This document shows positions 24,203-34,600 of a stretch of DNA of 53,736 bases, piece by piece. Origin of the DNA: Terriglobales bacterium. GTDB lineage: Bacteria; Acidobacteriota; Terriglobia; Terriglobales; Acidobacteriaceae. A program made the position numbers and the translations under genes. The notes below the pieces were generated by a model, which searched no databases, had not been told where the DNA came from, and saw only the letters and a program-made list of their open reading frames with translations. The stretch lies in assembly GCA_035543055.1 (NCBI GenBank), contig DATKKJ010000021.1:1-53736 (forward strand). The letters are read 5' to 3'. Within the stretch, counting starts at the first letter, position 1. Each line of letters starts with the position of its first letter.

Positions 24203-25228
24203 CTATTGCTGCGACGGCGCAGGGTTGCCCGCGTTCCGGTCCACAATGTATTCCTCCACCAGCACTGCGACCCAGGCGGCGGTCGGGACCGCCACCAGCG
24301 CCCCCAGGATCCCGGCCAGCGCTCCGCCGACGCTCAAGGCGATGATGACCGCCAGCGCCGGCAGATCCACACTGGCGCGCATGATGCGGGGCGTCAGGTA
24401 GGCATTCTCGATCTGCTGGTACACGGCGTAGAACACGAGCACGCCAAGCAGCTTCGGCCAGGAATCGAGTCCTGCCACCAGCGCCGCCAGGACCACCGAC
24501 ACCAGCGGACCTACGATGGGAACGATGTTCAGCAACCCAGCCAGGAATCCGAGGGCCGAGGAATACTTGATCTGTAGCGCCGCGAAGGTGATGGTGCTGA
24601 GAACGCCCAGGATCAGCATCAACGCCGCCTGTCCCACGAGCCAATGCCGGACCCGCCCCTGGGCCCGGATCAGGGTCGATTGCAGGCGAGCGCGGCGACC
24701 GGCCGGAAACAGCGACATCACCCAGTGGAAGGCGCGCTCGCCATCCAGGATGAAGTATGCGGTCAGGATCACCCCGCTGAAGAACGTAAGCAGGCCGCCG
24801 GTGACCTTCTTGAACAAGCCGAGCACGCCCCCCACCGCGCCCGCCAGGGTCTGCTGCAGGGTCTGCACGTCAAGGTGCCCAGCCAGCGGCAGTCGCTGGA
24901 TCCTCTCGGTGATCTGAGCCGCACGGGTGGGCCACTCGGCGATGAGGGACCGAGCGTCGCGCACGATGGGCGGCAGCATGAAGGCGAAGGCCAGTGCGAG
25001 CAGGGCCAGCACGCCGATGAGGAGGATGAAGATGGCCAGCCCGCGTCCCGGGTGCCAGCCGCCGATACGGATCCTGCGGATGCCTTCGATCATGGGCGAG
25101 AGCACGACCGCAAAGAGGGCGCTCACGTAGGTGAGCAGCAAGACGTCTCGTTCCAGGTAAGCGAAGCACAGCAGGAGAGCGACGCCGAAGGCAAAGAGGA
25201 TGTCGGAGCGATGATGGGACTCTGCCAT
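24203..25228 (-). CDS. AI-2E family (UPF0118) membrane transporter
   Basis: 341-aa membrane protein with about seven to eight segments. Family traits include the paired N-terminal helices (DILFAFGVALLLCFAYL and VLLLTYVSALFAVVLSPMIEGI), the large loop and the C-terminal NIVPIVGPLVSVVLAALVAG, followed by YQQIENAYLTPRIMRASVDLPALAVIIALSVGGALAGILGALVAVPTAA. Members include E. coli TqsA/YdgG and Na+/H+ antiporters, so the transported solute is open. It is convergent with the glycosyltransferase (4-nt gap). Confidence 0.9.
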   Translation of the reverse strand: MAESHHRSDILFAFGVALLLCFAYLERDVLLLTYVSALFAVVLSPMIEGIRRIRIGGWHPGRGLAIFILLIGVLALLALAFAFMLPPIVRDARSLIAEWPTRAAQITERIQRLPLAGHLDVQTLQQTLAGAVGGVLGLFKKVTGGLLTFFSGVILTAYFILDGERAFHWVMSLFPAGRRARLQSTLIRAQGRVRHWLVGQAALMLILGVLSTITFAALQIKYSSALGFLAGLLNIVPIVGPLVSVVLAALVAGLDSWPKLLGVLVFYAVYQQIENAYLTPRIMRASVDLPALAVIIALSVGGALAGILGALVAVPTAAWVAVLVEEYIVDRNAGNPAPSQQ

Positions 25229-25252
25229 AGGGTGCGCGGCCGTACCGGCAGT

Positions 25253-26005
25253 CTAGTCGCGGAGGATCTCGGTCTTCTCGCTGCTGACCAGGATGCGCTG
25301 CAGCTTGTAGCTATCCGCCCAGTCCACCCAGAAGGACCACTGCAATCCCTCGGCGGTCATGTCGAAACGCTCGAGTTCGCGTTCGGTGCCGCGGATGAGC
25401 ACCTTCTCCCGGCCTTTGTATTCCAACGAGACGTTCGCGGGGGCGTGCTGCCGCGGAACGAAGATACCGAACTGCAGCTTGTCCATGCGGCAGCGGTTAT
25501 TCTCCGCAGGCTGGCCGCAGGCAGTGGCGATGTAGCGCCACAGCAGGATCTCCCGGTGACTGAAAAAGTAATCGTCCACCACCAGGGTCGAGGGCGGGAG
25601 GATGAAAGCCAGCTCCGAGGTCTTCTCTCCCGGCTGGGGCGTGACCTTCTCGATGAGGAAAGTGTCGGACGGCTGCAGGGTGGCCCGCGCCTTTCCCGGG
25701 TTCAGCTCCCGCCATTCGTACTTGCGGAGATCGCCGTTCGACATCAACTCCAGCTCCGCCTGCTGCGCCGCCTTCGAGCCGTCCTCCATCTTCAGCTCCG
25801 ACGTGGTGACGCTGTATCCGGTCTTCTGCTGGATCTGGAAGCTCTCGGTGGCGACCCGCTGCCCGTTCACGAAGACGCCGAAAGAACCGGAATCCACGAC
25901 CTGGCTCGATTCACCCTTCTTGGCTTCGTTCTTCTTGGGCTTGTCGGCGCAGAGCTGAAGGCTGAACAGCAGGACGAGAACCACGACCGTAGCGGACCGC
26001 TTCAC
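25253..26005 (-). CDS. Secreted hypothetical protein
   Basis: 250-aa protein with a signal peptide (MKRSATVVVLVLLFSLQLCA, cleavage before DKP) and a Lys-rich linker, then a mostly beta-strand domain. That domain reads SGSFGVFVNGQRVATESFQIQQK followed by ELKMEDGSKAAQQAELEL, resembling a lipid- or polymer-facing DUF3108-like antiparallel sheet; this is only a resemblance. GTG start at 26005 with GGGAGG 5 nt upstream. It follows aroK with a 1-nt gap, so they are co-transcribed. Confidence 0.75.
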   Translation of the reverse strand: MKRSATVVVLVLLFSLQLCADKPKKNEAKKGESSQVVDSGSFGVFVNGQRVATESFQIQQKTGYSVTTSELKMEDGSKAAQQAELELMSNGDLRKYEWRELNPGKARATLQPSDTFLIEKVTPQPGEKTSELAFILPPSTLVVDDYFFSHREILLWRYIATACGQPAENNRCRMDKLQFGIFVPRQHAPANVSLEYKGREKVLIRGTERELERFDMTAEGLQWSFWVDWADSYKLQRILVSSEKTEILRD

Positions 26006-26006
26006 A

Positions 26007-26534
26007 TTACCTCCCGAGCTGCAAGCGCTCGATGATCTCGGCCGCGACTTGCGCGACCGTGTGTTGGGTTGTGTCGACGCGCACCTGGGCGCGCAGATAG
26101 TGGGGCCGGCGGGTCTCGTAGAGCTCACGGAACCGCGCCTCGTCCTGGAAGAGCGGACGCGAGGTTCCCTGGGGACCGCAGCGCTGGTGGAGCACTTCGT
26201 AAGGGGCATCGAGGAAGACCATGGGGTCGCCCGCCTCCGCCAGCAACCAGGCGTTCTCGTCCTGCACGAATGCCCCGCCCCCGAGGGCGGCCACAGTGGG
26301 CCGCTCGTGATCGAGTTCGTCGAGCAGTTCGCGCAAAGCCACGGTTTCTGCCTTTCGGAACGCCGCCTCGCCGGAGTCGCGGAAGATCTCGGCCACCGAC
26401 CGCCTCTCCCGGGCCTCGACGCGGTCATCCAAGTCCACGAACCGCCATCCCAGGCGGGCCGCAAGCTCCCGCCCGACAGTGGTCTTGCCGGCGCCCATGA
26501 AGCCGACGAGGAACACCGCGCGATGGCTGGCCAT
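26007..26534 (-). CDS. aroK: Shikimate kinase
   Basis: 175-aa NMP-kinase fold enzyme that phosphorylates the 3-OH of shikimate. Walker A is GFMGAGKTT (11-19), the shikimate-binding DLDD is at 34-37, and there are a GGGAF glycine motif (LGGGAF) and the LID-region Arg (RCGPQGTSRPLF). The start is the ATG at 26534. The longer reading upstream is repeat-derived (the palindrome at 26550-26573) and is unlikely to be translated. Confidence 0.95.
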   Translation of the reverse strand: MASHRAVFLVGFMGAGKTTVGRELAARLGWRFVDLDDRVEARERRSVAEIFRDSGEAAFRKAETVALRELLDELDHERPTVAALGGGAFVQDENAWLLAEAGDPMVFLDAPYEVLHQRCGPQGTSRPLFQDEARFRELYETRRPHYLRAQVRVDTTQHTVAQVAAEIIERLQLGR

Positions 26535-26549
26535 AGGACCGTTCGCTAG

Positions 26550-26573
26550 AGACGCCTGTGAAGGCGTCTCTAC
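26550..26573. repeat. Palindromic repeat, diverged copy upstream of aroK
   Basis: AGACGCCT, TGTGA, AGGCGTCT, then CTAC. Same architecture and terminal CTCTAC as the copies at 4781-4804 and 17139-17162, with changes in the loop and inner stem. Confidence 0.8.
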
Positions 26574-26591
26574 AAGAATTTTCAATGAGAG

Positions 26592-27446
26592 CTACTGCTT
26601 CTTGACGCGGATTTTACCACTGAAGCTGCGGAGCTGGACCGACGACGCCCCCGTATTCGAGGTGCCTGCGAAGGAACGTCCCGGAGTCGGTTGAAATCCG
26701 AGGCGGGACTTCTGCTGCAGGGGGAAGTCCTGCTCGACGCTGCCGGAGACCGAGCGGGCAGTCAAGTCAACTGACGCGGTCGTCGGCAGGACCACGTCAA
26801 TGTCACCCGAGTGGCTGCTAAGAAAATAATCTCCGCCTCCGCTAAAGTTGCCCGCGTAGCGAATGGCCCCCTTAGTAGTGTTGATGGAAACCTTCGGGCC
26901 GGTGACTGAATTCAGCTGAACATCGCCTTTGACACTGGTGATCTCCACGTGTCCATTGCTCACGTTGCTGACGGTGACCGGACCTTTGATGGCGTGGATG
27001 TGGACATGGGAATTGTTGCAATCCTGGACGGTGATGGCAGCGGCGCTACCCTCCAGGGTCATGTCGCTGCGCACCTTTTCGACGCGGATGGGACCGCCAT
27101 CGGCGCGCACCGAGAGCATGACGTCGGCGGGGACCTGGATGTCGTAGTCCACCCGGGCTTCGTCCCCGGCGGCCTTTCCGAGGAGTCGGGTCTCGGCTTC
27201 GATGCGGTTGCCGGTCTGGCTGGAATCGATTTCGACCTTGTCGGAATGCGCGGTGGTGCTGATGAGGACTTGGCGCGAGCCGGAGGGACGGATGGTGACC
27301 GAGCCCGACTCGTTCACCACGTTCAGGGTCGCACCCGAGCCCACGGTATAGCGGAATTCCTTGTGCGCGTCGGCAGCGAACGCGGCGCAGGCAGCCAGGG
27401 CGGCGGCCCAGCCCAGATGCTTCAAACAGGTTGATGTCCTACTCAT
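26592..27446 (-). CDS. DUF4097-like secreted beta-helix/adhesin-like protein
   Basis: 284-aa exported protein: signal peptide (CLKHLGWAAALAACAAFAADA), then a repetitive parallel-beta region. The region has short repeating strands such as VTVSNVSNGHVEITSVKGDVQLNSVTG and GDIDVVLPTTASVDLTARSVSG, as in DUF4097/DUF2807 proteins. Such proteins are often encoded beside ECF sigma and anti-sigma genes. Here it is 58 nt downstream of the anti-sigma gene on the same strand, suggesting a regulon member. The start is the ATG at 27446 with CAGGAGAG upstream. The biochemical role is unknown. Confidence 0.75.
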   Translation of the reverse strand: MSRTSTCLKHLGWAAALAACAAFAADAHKEFRYTVGSGATLNVVNESGSVTIRPSGSRQVLISTTAHSDKVEIDSSQTGNRIEAETRLLGKAAGDEARVDYDIQVPADVMLSVRADGGPIRVEKVRSDMTLEGSAAAITVQDCNNSHVHIHAIKGPVTVSNVSNGHVEITSVKGDVQLNSVTGPKVSINTTKGAIRYAGNFSGGGDYFLSSHSGDIDVVLPTTASVDLTARSVSGSVEQDFPLQQKSRLGFQPTPGRSFAGTSNTGASSVQLRSFSGKIRVKKQ

Positions 27447-27504
27447 GCCACTCTCTCCTGCCCCGTTCCGGCATTCTACCCCTTGGGGCGCGCCGGTCTC
27501 CGGC

Positions 27505-28146
27505 TTAGTGCAATGAACTCGATACGGCCATCTGATAGAGCATGGCTTTCTGGTCATAGGCGTACATCAGATGGTCTCGAGCCTCCTGGCTCTCCGGATG
27601 TTCCGCCAGCCTCTTCTCGGCATCCGCGATGTAGGAATTCACGCTCTTCAGGCTGTCTTCGTACGTTGTCCGCTCGGCGGGAACCAGCTGGGAAACCAGC
27701 TGGAGCAACTGAGCGTCTTCGGCATCGACGGCCGCAAGCGAGACCTCGGGAGCGGCAACCGGCTGTAAAGCGACTTCGCTTCCAGGCTGGTTGCGGCGCA
27801 CGTTGTAAGTGACAACCGCAAACGCGATGAGAACCACCGCGGCCACCGCGACCAGACTCTTGCCGGGGGCCCAGCGGGCCGGTATCACTGCGACTGGGGA
27901 CGGAAATCGGCCCGTCCCAGCGGGACGCACCAGCCCTTCCCGCTCGAGCGCAGCCTGGATGCCGGTCCACACCTTGGGGCTGGGGTCCACCATCGGCACC
28001 AACAGTTTGGCCTGCTCGGCGATGTATTTGAGGTCCGCCACCAGGTCGGAACAGACAGGACAGCTCTCCTGATGAGCTTGCTCCTCGGCGTTACCGCCGC
28101 TCTCGATGATGAAGGGAAGCACCTTCTGGAATTCGGCGCATGTCAT
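27505..28146 (-). CDS. Anti-sigma factor (zinc-binding ZAS type)
   Basis: 213-aa single-pass membrane protein. The N-terminus has C3 and the H25-x3-C29-x2-C32 motif of zinc-containing anti-sigma domains. A transmembrane helix spans about 97-116 (SLVAVAAVVLIAFAVVTYNV). The C-terminal part is periplasmic and helical (SLKSVNSYIADAEKRLAEHPES). It would hold the sigma factor encoded 46 nt upstream at the membrane until an envelope or redox signal releases it. Confidence 0.85.
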   Translation of the reverse strand: MTCAEFQKVLPFIIESGGNAEEQAHQESCPVCSDLVADLKYIAEQAKLLVPMVDPSPKVWTGIQAALEREGLVRPAGTGRFPSPVAVIPARWAPGKSLVAVAAVVLIAFAVVTYNVRRNQPGSEVALQPVAAPEVSLAAVDAEDAQLLQLVSQLVPAERTTYEDSLKSVNSYIADAEKRLAEHPESQEARDHLMYAYDQKAMLYQMAVSSSLH

Positions 28147-28192
28147 GACTACATCCTCTCCCCGAGAAAACTCGCCCGTGTCATGGCTCCTC

Positions 28193-28798
28193 TCATCGGC
28201 GTGGGGCCTTTTCGGCTCTGCTCAACTTGAGGAGGTCGCGCAGCTTCATTCTCGCCTTGTGGAGCTGCGATTTGCTGTTGCCGATCGAGCACCCCAGCAT
28301 CTCGGCGATCTCGTTGTGCTCGTAGCCTTCGATATCGTGCAGCACGAAGATGATGCGATAGCCGGGAGGCAGGCTCTCGATGGCCCGCTCCAGATTGATC
28401 CGGTCGATGGAGCCGGCCAGCACGGTGTCCCGCGTCCCGATATCCCTCTTCGGCCCGTCATCCTGCTGAGGCTCCAAGGTCGCTTCCAGCGAAACCTCAG
28501 GCAGGCCCTTCTTGCGCAGGTGCATCAGCACCACGTTCACGGCCAGCCGGTGCAACCAGGTGGAGAAGGCGGACTCACCCCGGAACGTCGCGATCTTGCG
28601 GTACAGCTGCAGGAACGCCTCCTGGGTCAGGTCTTCGGCCTCGGCCGTGTTGCCGGTCATGCGGAGACACAGCGAATAGACACGGCGTTTGTGGAGACCA
28701 TACAGGGCCTCGAACGATTCCGCGTCTCCCCGCTTGGCTCGGTCAATCGCCTCTGCCTCTGAGAGCCCGGGAGCTATGATTTTCTTAGCTTGGGTCAA
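28193..28798 (-). CDS. ECF RNA polymerase sigma factor (RpoE/SigW-like)
   Basis: 201-aa extracytoplasmic-function sigma factor. Region 2 is [68 protein letters not shown]. Region 4 runs [50 protein letters not shown], with an HTH recognition helix. It directs RNA polymerase to a stress regulon, probably including itself and the downstream anti-sigma and DUF4097 genes. The start is a TTG at 28798; no in-frame ATG lies upstream. Confidence 0.94.
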   Translation of the reverse strand: MTQAKKIIAPGLSEAEAIDRAKRGDAESFEALYGLHKRRVYSLCLRMTGNTAEAEDLTQEAFLQLYRKIATFRGESAFSTWLHRLAVNVVLMHLRKKGLPEVSLEATLEPQQDDGPKRDIGTRDTVLAGSIDRINLERAIESLPPGYRIIFVLHDIEGYEHNEIAEMLGCSIGNSKSQLHKARMKLRDLLKLSRAEKAPRR

Positions 28799-28905
28799 TG
28801 CCTTCTTCAGGCCGCACTTGTAAGATGCGGCTAAGTACCTGCCCGTTGTACGTGTTGCCGAACGCCTGGGAAACTAGGGCCGCTGTGGAAGGGGCCGAAA
28901 CCGAT

Positions 28906-28926
28906 GCCGCCCGCTAACCGGGCGGC
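28906..28926 (-). terminator. Hairpin downstream of the MFS gene
   Basis: GCCGCCCG-ctaac-CGGGCGGC, an 8-bp stem 50 nt beyond the MFS stop. The minus-strand tail (ATCGGTTTCGG) lacks a real U tract, so it is only a candidate. Confidence 0.4.
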
Positions 28927-28975
28927 TCCTCCAAATGACTCGTTTGGTTACCGTTTGGCTACCTGAACAGTCCGA

Positions 28976-30310
28976 TCAGACACCTGTTTTTGTCGTGATC
29001 GTCTCGAGCGCATGGGCCTCCGGCCCCTGCCCGGCTCGCCATAGGAGGAAGGCGAAGACGATCCCCAACAGGCTGACTCCAGTCAGGATCCAAAGCATAG
29101 GCAGATAGCCCGCCGGATGCGCTGGCGTCGCCCGGAACCGGTCCTGGCTGTAGCCAATGGCCTGGTTCATGATAAGCCAGCCGACCTGCTGGCAGAGCGT
29201 CATCAGGGCATAGGCACTGCCCAACCGCCGCTGCTCCACCAGGTAGGCGACCGAGGGCCACATGATCGCGGGGATCAAAGAGAAGGCTACCCCCAGCATT
29301 CCCACGGGCAGCCAGAGGGAAGCCTGGGAATAGCCCATCAGCAGGAACACCAGCGGCATCGCTCCCGACCCGATCAACATGAAGGTGGCCCGCTTGCCGA
29401 CCCGGTCGGCGATCAGGCCGAACACCGGAGTGGCCCACATCGCCATCAGCGGGAGGAAACCGTTCAAGCGGCCGGCCGCTTCCCGCGACCGGCCGTGCGC
29501 GCTGATGAAGTAGTCGATGCCGAACAGACGGAACGAGAACACCACTGCGTAGAAGGTGACACACAGGGCGACGATGTACCAGAAGGTCCGCCCGAAGAGG
29601 AACGCGTCCCGCACCCTGAGTTTGTCGGTGGCTGCGGCTTCTCCGACCGTGTACAGCCTTTCGCCGCGCGCCTCCAGGACCCAGTAGATGAGTGCAGCCA
29701 CCACGCAGATCAATCCCGCTGCAATGCCGATATGCAGCGGCCGATACCAGGTGCCGTCGAACGCCCACGATGCCCACGTCGGTGAGTTGTCAGCCAGCCA
29801 CGAGGCGGCCCGAGCGATCAGCAGATTGACCCCGAAGGCGAAGCTCAGTTCCTTGCCTTTGAACCACTTGGCGATCGCCGTGGTCACGGCGACGATCAGC
29901 GGCTCGGCCCCCAGGCCGAGCACAAAACGGGCCGCCAGCATCGACCATGCGTGGCCGCTGATGACCATCCATGCGGACGCGATCAAGCACAGGATGGAGA
30001 AGAACGTGATGGATCTCTTCGTTCCGAAGCGGTCGACGATGATCCCACCCACCGCGAGGGCCAGGATCGCGGCGCCGTTGTAAGCGCTGTTCAGGTAGCC
30101 GATGACGGAGGCGGAGAAACCGAGCTGGCTCCTGAAAATATCGACCAGTGGATTGATGCTGTCGAAGATGTAGTAATTGCCGAACATAGTCAGGCTGACG
30201 AAGATCAGCACCAACCAGCGGTACGCCTTCGGCGGCTGGGGCTTGGGGCCGCCGCTGCGGGGCAGATCAGGGCTGGGACGGTTGTCGCTCGGGGTCTTGG
30301 GGTCGTTCAT
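28976..30310 (-). CDS. MFS transporter, MFSD1-like
   Basis: 444-aa major facilitator with 12 hydrophobic segments and a Pro-rich N-terminal tail. Motif A is GGIIVDRFGTKR. The stretch AKWFKGKELSFAFGVNLLIARAASWL resembles the WFKGKELN.VFG..L..AR segment I remember from the eukaryotic lysosomal dipeptide carrier MFSD1 and its bacterial relatives. The likely substrate is therefore small peptides or amino-acid derivatives, by family inference. It stands alone, divergent from nothing obvious. Confidence 0.85.
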   Translation of the reverse strand: MNDPKTPSDNRPSPDLPRSGGPKPQPPKAYRWLVLIFVSLTMFGNYYIFDSINPLVDIFRSQLGFSASVIGYLNSAYNGAAILALAVGGIIVDRFGTKRSITFFSILCLIASAWMVISGHAWSMLAARFVLGLGAEPLIVAVTTAIAKWFKGKELSFAFGVNLLIARAASWLADNSPTWASWAFDGTWYRPLHIGIAAGLICVVAALIYWVLEARGERLYTVGEAAATDKLRVRDAFLFGRTFWYIVALCVTFYAVVFSFRLFGIDYFISAHGRSREAAGRLNGFLPLMAMWATPVFGLIADRVGKRATFMLIGSGAMPLVFLLMGYSQASLWLPVGMLGVAFSLIPAIMWPSVAYLVEQRRLGSAYALMTLCQQVGWLIMNQAIGYSQDRFRATPAHPAGYLPMLWILTGVSLLGIVFAFLLWRAGQGPEAHALETITTKTGV

Positions 30311-30449
30311 GAAGGGATCGGTCGGGGGCGTCTTCTAGTCAACACGACAATAGAGGACGACCAACTAAGATAACAGAAGTCGGCCCGACTGTCGTGAGAC
30401 GACTCAAGAACAACCTTCCCAGCCGGGCCACCGCACGGTGCTGGGCCTG

Positions 30450-31466
30450 CTAGCTCCCGATGTAGCGGGCGTACAGGCTGCGCGCCACCGCGGTGTCGGT
30501 GGTCCCCTTGATGATGGCGCGGCCGTCCGGGAACAGCGTCATCTCGTAAGGCTCGTGCCAGAACTTGAGCACGAATTGGTTGTGCTTGACGGTGCCGTGA
30601 GGGGCCAGGCGGTTGTTCATCTCGCGGAAATCGATGGGCCGGTGGCGCTCGTGGATCTGCACCGAGTTGCGCCCGCACAGCGTGACGTGCGGGCGGCCCT
30701 CCCCGGACAGGTACGGGAACTGGCGGGCGCTGCAGGTGTGGCAATCGCTGCGCGGCCGAGCCGTGGAGATCTCCGAGTGCTCATTCGCCCAGGCATCGAA
30801 GGAGAGCAGGGTACGCCGCACCCTGTCGCGGGCGCCGACCAGCAGCTTGATGGCTTCGGTGGCTTCGATGGATGCGACCTGGTTCACCACCGAGTTCAGG
30901 ATGCCGGAAGTATCGCAGGTTTCGACGGTTCCCTGGGGAGCGGCTGGGAAGATACACGACAGGCATGCCGTCTCTCCGGGCAGGATGTTCATCGTGACCC
31001 CATAACTGCCGACCGCGGCGGCGTAGATCCAGGGCAGGGAATTCTTCACGCAGAAGTCGTTCACCAGGTAGCGGGTCTCGAAGTTGTCGGTGCCGTCCGC
31101 CACGAGCTGCTCTGTGCCGAGAAGTTCCTCGACATTCTCCGGACGCAGGTCCGCAACTTCTCCCCGAACCTCGAGTTCGGAATTGAAGGTAGCGATCCGG
31201 CGCTGGGCCGCGATGGCCTTGGGCAGGGATTCGGCGGCATCGGCCTCGTCGAACAGCGACTGGCGTTGCAGGTTGCTGGGCTCGACGTAATCGCGGTCGA
31301 GGATGGTCAGGCGCCCGACGCCGGCGCGGGCGAGCAGCGCGGCGACGGCCGATCCCGTGGCGCCGCAGCCGACCACCGCGACCCGAGACGAGCGCAGGCG
31401 GCGCTGACCTTCCGCGCCGATGCCGGAGAACAGCACCTGGCGGGAGTAACGATCTTCAATCGGCAT
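30450..31466 (-). CDS. ThiF/MoeB-family (E1-like) adenylyltransferase
   Basis: 338-aa E1-like enzyme. The nucleotide loop is GCGATGS (33-39), followed by LDRDYVEPSNLQRQSLF (56-72), the ATP-binding Arg and DGTDNFETR (124-132). Zinc pairs are C168/C171 (CLSC) and C242/C245 (CHTC), and the thiolating Cys candidate is C184 (ETCDTSG). It adenylates the C-terminus of a ubiquitin-like sulfur carrier (ThiS/MoaD). The extended C-terminus (EMTLFPDGRAIIKGT) is also seen in such homologues. No ThiS or MoaD gene lies next to it. The promoter TATAAT lies at 31484-31489. Confidence 0.9.
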   Translation of the reverse strand: MPIEDRYSRQVLFSGIGAEGQRRLRSSRVAVVGCGATGSAVAALLARAGVGRLTILDRDYVEPSNLQRQSLFDEADAAESLPKAIAAQRRIATFNSELEVRGEVADLRPENVEELLGTEQLVADGTDNFETRYLVNDFCVKNSLPWIYAAAVGSYGVTMNILPGETACLSCIFPAAPQGTVETCDTSGILNSVVNQVASIEATEAIKLLVGARDRVRRTLLSFDAWANEHSEISTARPRSDCHTCSARQFPYLSGEGRPHVTLCGRNSVQIHERHRPIDFREMNNRLAPHGTVKHNQFVLKFWHEPYEMTLFPDGRAIIKGTTDTAVARSLYARYIGS

Positions 31467-31483
31467 TCGGGGTCCTAACCGTT

Positions 31484-31489
31484 ATTATA
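31484..31489 (-). promoter_or_regulatory. -10 hexamer of the ThiF/MoeB-like gene
   Basis: TATAAT on the minus strand, 17 nt before the ATG at 31466. Confidence 0.5.
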
Positions 31490-31621
31490 AGTGCCGCGAT
31501 ACCCGTGAATTAACCCCGGGCGCTGCTGGTTGCGCGTGCAACGAAAGTTCAGCGGCTGCTCATCTGATAGCTGATCAGCATTGCCGGCGATCGGGCCGGG
31601 CACTTGAGGAGAGCTGTCTTT

Positions 31622-34600
31622 TTGGGATTTCGGTCAGCGCTACAGGCATGGCTGATAGCAGGGGTGTGGTGTGCCCTGGCGGTGGCGGGTGCCGCGCAGA
31701 CGGGGGCCGGGGTGGCAAATGCCCGCCGTCCGGCGCCGGCGGAAGCCGCCGCGCCGGATCCTGCTCTCACTCAAAGCTCGAATCTGAACCGCCTGGCCGG
31801 GTTGCGGGTGCGCGCCATCGAGTTTCGCGGCACCACTCCCCAGGAGAACGCCCACCTGCTGGAGTTGCTCGCCCAGAAGACCGACGAGCCGCTCGACAAG
31901 CAGAAGCTCCGCCGCAGCATCCAGAGCCTCTATGCCACCGGCCGGTTCGCCGATCTCCAGGTCGAGGCCGACCGCACACCGCAGAATGAACTCACGCTGG
32001 TGTTCATTGCGGAAGAAAATCTGTTCTTCGGGCGCATGCTGGTGATCGGGGCGCCCCGCAAGGGCCCCAACGGCCATCAACTGCTGAACAGCAGCAAGCT
32101 GGTGCTGGGAGAGCTTTACACGCGGGAGAAGGTGCAGCGTGGTCTGGAGGGGATGCTGCGCGCCCTGAAGAACAACGGTTTCTACCAGGCGACCATCGTG
32201 CCCGAGTACACGAAACATCCGGAGACCCGGCAGATCGATGTCCACTTCCGGGTAAACCCGGGAGAGCAGGCGAAGGTAGGCAAGATCACCATCGACGCAG
32301 CGCCGGGAGTGACGGTCGAGCAGGTGATGCAGATCGCGCATCTCCACCCTGGGGACGACGCGTCGTCAAGCCGCTCCGACAGCGCGCTGCAGCGCCTGCG
32401 CAAGCACTTTCAGAAGCAGGAACATCTGGAGGCGCAGGTCGCGCTCACCGACCGCACTTACCACCCGGAGAACAACACCTTGGACTACGGTTTCGTCCTC
32501 CGGCCCGGGCCGGAAGTGGACATCCGCGTTGAAGGAGCCAGCATCCCCCGCGGCGCGCTCAAGAAGTACATCCCGGTGTACGAGGAAAACGCGGTTGACG
32601 ATGACCTCTTGAACGAGGGCCGCCGTAATCTACGCGACTACTTCCAGAGTCGTGGATACTTTGATGTGAAGATCGACTACACCGAGAAGGACGAGGCGGA
32701 CCGCCGCCTGGTGGTCTATGACGTGAACCGCGGGATGCGTCACAAACTGGTCAAGGTGGATGTGGACTGGAGCGATGTCGTCACCCGGCCCCACGGCGAA
32801 CCCTACTTCAAGACGGACGTGATCCGCGAGCGCATGCTGGTGCAGCCGGCAGGACGCGTGCTCTCCCAAGGGCTGTTCAGCCAGTCGTTGCTGGCTCGCG
32901 ACCAGCAAGCCATCGAGTACCTTTACAAGTCCAACGGGTTCCTTCAGGTGAAAGTCACCGCGGACGTGCAGGACGACTACCAAGGAGACCCCGGGCGGAT
33001 GCGGATCGTGGTGCACATCGCCGAAGGTCCGCAGACCCGCGTGGCGTCCCTCACCCTGACCGGCAACGAGCACATCTCTGCCGAGGAGATCAGGGGGCTC
33101 ATCAGCACGCTGGAGGGACAACCCTGGTCCGAGACCAACATCGCCGGCGACCGGGAAGCGATCATGAACCACTACTTCAATCATGGCTTCCCGGACGTAG
33201 AACTCGAAGCGACATCCGCGCCGATTTCCGACGATTCTACCCGCATGGAGGTTACCTTCAAGGTATCGGAGGGCAGGCAGGTATTCGTGAGTCAGGTGCT
33301 GGTCACCGGACTGCAGGCTACGCACCCGTTCGTGGTGGACCGCGAGATCACGGTGAAGCCCGGCGATCCCTTGAACCAGAGCGCCATGTTCGACAGCCAG
33401 CGCAACCTCTACGACCTGGGTATCTTCAACGAGGTGGACGTCGCCGTCCAGAACCCGGAGGGCGATGATACGCGCAAGAACATGCTCTTCGACATCAAGG
33501 AAGCGCGGCGCTGGACTTTCAACTACGGCCTCGGCCTCGAGGTGCAGACAGGGAGCGAGCCCAACAGCAACCTGCCGCAGGGGCGCACCGGGGTCAGCCC
33601 GCGCGTCTCCTTCGACCTGACGCGGATCAATTTCCGCGGGCGCAATCACACCCTGTTATTCAAGAGCCACGTCGGACGCCTGGAACAGCGTGCGCTCTTT
33701 ACCTACCAGGCCCCACGCTGGTTCGACCACAAGAACCTTACCTTCAGCTTCATCAGTTTCTACGACAACACCAACGATATCCGCACCTTCACCTCCCAGC
33801 GCCTGGAGGGAGCCTTGCAGTTGGAGCATCGCTGGAGCCGGGCGACGACCTTCCTCTACCGCTTCAGCTACCGCGAGGTGAAGGCCACCAACCTGGTCAT
33901 CGATCCCGACCTGGTACCGCTGTACTCCAAGCCGGTCCGGATCGGGATGCCCAGCTTCACCTTCATCCGCGACACCCGCGACAACCCCCTCGACTCCCGG
34001 CGGGGCCTGTACACGACACTGGACATGGGCATCTCCAGCCGCGTCTTCGGTTCGCAGGCGGGTTTCGTGCGGTTTCTGGGCCAGAACTCGACCTATCATT
34101 CCTTCAACAAGGGACGCATCATCCTGGCGCGCTCTACCCGGCTAGGCATCGAACACCCAACCGCCTCCTCCACCTTGCCGGAAGGGGTGATCCCCCTGCC
34201 TGAACTGCTGTTCGCGGGCGGCGGGAACTCGCATCGCGGCTTCTCCATCAACCAAGCGGGGCCGCGCGACCTTGATACCGGCTTCCCCCTGGGAGGCCAG
34301 GCCTTGTTCGTCAACAATCTCGAGCTGCGGCTGCCGCCTCCGTGGCTGCCCTGGCTCGAGAACAAGGTCAGTCCCGTGTTGTTCTACGACATGGGCAATG
34401 TCTTCGCCTCTCCCAGCGACATGTTCCACAGCTTCCTCAAAACGGGGCAGAACAATCTGCAGGAATGCCGCCCGATCAAGCCCACCGATCCGCCCGATTT
34501 CAAGCCATTCTGCGATTTCAGCTTCATGTCGCATGCGATCGGCGGCGGCGTCCGCTATAACACTCCTATCGGACCGGTGCGCCTGGACTTCGGCTATAAC

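Noticed and set aside
31604-31622. TTG at 31604 as the start of the Omp85 gene
   Set aside because: AGGAGA lies inside this alternative; the TTG at 31622 is correctly spaced after it.
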